From positions 2,046,001 through 2,110,000 of the forward strand of contig NZ_JAGTUT010000001.1 of assembly GCF_025685605.1 (NCBI RefSeq): DNA of 64,000 nt, read 5' to 3'. A model generated the notes under the pieces. The model saw nothing but the letters and a program-made list of their open reading frames with translations, made no database searches and was not told the origin of the DNA. This DNA comes from Granulicella arctica. Lineage in GTDB: Bacteria > Acidobacteriota > Terriglobia > Terriglobales > Acidobacteriaceae. This document shows positions 63,148 to 64,000 of this stretch, piece by piece. Both the position numbers and the translations under genes were made by a program. Within the stretch, counting starts at the first letter, position 1. The number at the start of each line of letters is the position of its first letter.

Positions 63148-64000
63148 ATGCGTGTCTTTCTTACAGGTGCAACAGGATTCATCGGTACGGCTCTCGTGCC
63201 GGAGCTGATCAACGCGGGCCACCAGGTGCTTGGTCTTTCCCGCTCGGATGCGGGTGCCAGGGCTCTTCTCGCCGCCGGTGCCGAGGTGCATCGCGGCGAT
63301 ATCGAAGATCTCGAAAGTCTGCGTAGCGGAGCAGCCGAGGCAGATGGCGTCATCCACACTGCCTTCAATCACGACTTTTCGAAGTTCGTCGAGAACTGCG
63401 AGGCAGATAGGAAGGCGATCGAGGCGATGGGCGACGTGCTCGTTGGATCTGACCGTCCGCTGATCATCACCTCCGGCACCGGGATGGGGAACGCGGCACC
63501 CGGTCAGCCCGCGACCGAAGATCATTTCGATCCCAACAACCCAAATCCCCGCAGAGCTTCAGAGCTGGCAGGCGCTTCCGTGGCAGAGCGCGGAGTCAAT
63601 CTATCCGTGGTGCGGCTTCCGCAGGTTCACGATCAGTTCAAGCAGGGGCTGATTACCTACCTGGTCGCCGTTGCGCGTGAGAAGGGTGTTTCGGCGTATG
63701 TCGGCGAGGGGCTCAATCGCTGGCCGGCGGTGCCCCTGCTCGATGCTGCCCGGCTCTACCGGCTGGCGCTCGAAAAGGCCTCTGCGGGTGCTCGCTATCA
63801 CGCGGTCGCCGAAGAGGGCGTGACAGCGCGGGCGATGGCGGAATCGATCGGTCGAGGATTGAAGATCCCCGTGGTTTCAAAGAGCGCTGAGGAAGCCGGT
63901 GCGCACTTCGGCTGGCTTGGCATGTTCGTCGGGTACGACATGCCAGCCTCAAGCGCGCTCACACAGGAGCGGCTCGGATGGCACCCGACTGGCCCGGGGC
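63148..64000 (+). CDS. NAD-dependent epimerase/SDR family oxidoreductase (partial, 3' end beyond window)
   Basis: The frame starts at ATG 63148 with AAGGAGAGG upstream and is open to the window end (284 residues). N-terminus MRVFLTGATGFIGTALVPEL is the extended-SDR Rossmann motif GxTGxxG, and GVIHTAFNHDF and PLIITSGTGMGN follow. The NLSVVRLPQVHDQ and YVGEGLNRWPAVPLLDAARLYRLALE segments match NmrA/YwnB-like SDRs annotated as nucleoside-diphosphate-sugar epimerases. The catalytic Tyr-x-x-x-Lys is not clear, as in many atypical SDRs. It is divergent from the AraC regulator. Confidence 0.85.
   Translation, partial: MRVFLTGATGFIGTALVPELINAGHQVLGLSRSDAGARALLAAGAEVHRGDIEDLESLRSGAAEADGVIHTAFNHDFSKFVENCEADRKAIEAMGDVLVGSDRPLIITSGTGMGNAAPGQPATEDHFDPNNPNPRRASELAGASVAERGVNLSVVRLPQVHDQFKQGLITYLVAVAREKGVSAYVGEGLNRWPAVPLLDAARLYRLALEKASAGARYHAVAEEGVTARAMAESIGRGLKIPVVSKSAEEAGAHFGWLGMFVGYDMPASSALTQERLGWHPTGPG

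Overview
The window looks like a chromosomal segment of an Acidobacteriota member, most likely of the Terriglobia (Granulicella/Edaphobacter/Terriglobus type). The evidence is the N-terminus of an acidobacterial VWFA-related (TIGR03436-type) protein at the left edge, a hopanoid glycosyltransferase (HpnI-like), a BBP2/OmpL-like porin, a manganese catalase, many small repeat hairpins, and uniformly high-GC codon use. No rRNA, tRNA or CRISPR array was found. The one structured RNA is RNase P RNA (rnpB, minus strand, 56721-57181).

Layout. (1) 1-20.2 kb is mainly chromosomal: partial VWFA protein; MFS pump with a divergent TetR regulator and duplicated operators; mutS2; zinc-ribbon membrane protein; formaldehyde dehydrogenase-like ADH; porin; MscS channel; hemB; a phage-type peptidoglycan hydrolase; Mn catalase; a broken Uma2 gene; exported nucleoside hydrolase; lpdA; glyA-DUF4126; LysE exporter; alpha/beta hydrolase; a higBA toxin-antitoxin pair and a small membrane protein. 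(2) 20.3-41.0 kb is a phage-derived locus: S24-type repressor, a strong promoter with a long leader, zinc-ribbon and sigma-like regulators, head protease, coiled-coil scaffold candidate, HK97-type capsid, connector/head-tail proteins, tail protein, a Sec-signal-bearing fibre split by a frameshift and carrying an SGNH esterase, large terminase, a cargo islet (HipA-like kinase, DUF3037, GNAT, two inverted membrane genes), portal, a large tail-hub candidate and a holin-like protein. No integrase, replication gene, tape measure or att repeats were seen. (3) 41.0-64 kb is chromosomal again: purEK; a vapBC module bounded by long inverted repeats; membrane proteins; acyltransferase; S10 carboxypeptidase; TadG/TadE; the lipB-E2 lipoylation/dehydrogenase operon; aldo-keto reductase; an outer-membrane protein; a Tat-type threonine-aldolase-like enzyme; rnpB; two MacB-like permeases; hpnI; esterase; an AraC regulator divergent from a truncated SDR gene.

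How the genes work together. lipB and the E2 gene form an operon that octanoylates and builds the E2 core whose E3 partner could be LpdA (13.7 kb). purE and purK overlap and perform consecutive steps of AIR carboxylation. The phage-derived locus has a nearly complete DNA-packaging and capsid set without mobility genes. A domesticated particle, possibly gene-transfer-agent-like, is therefore the most interesting hypothesis in the window, although a decayed or satellite prophage remains possible.
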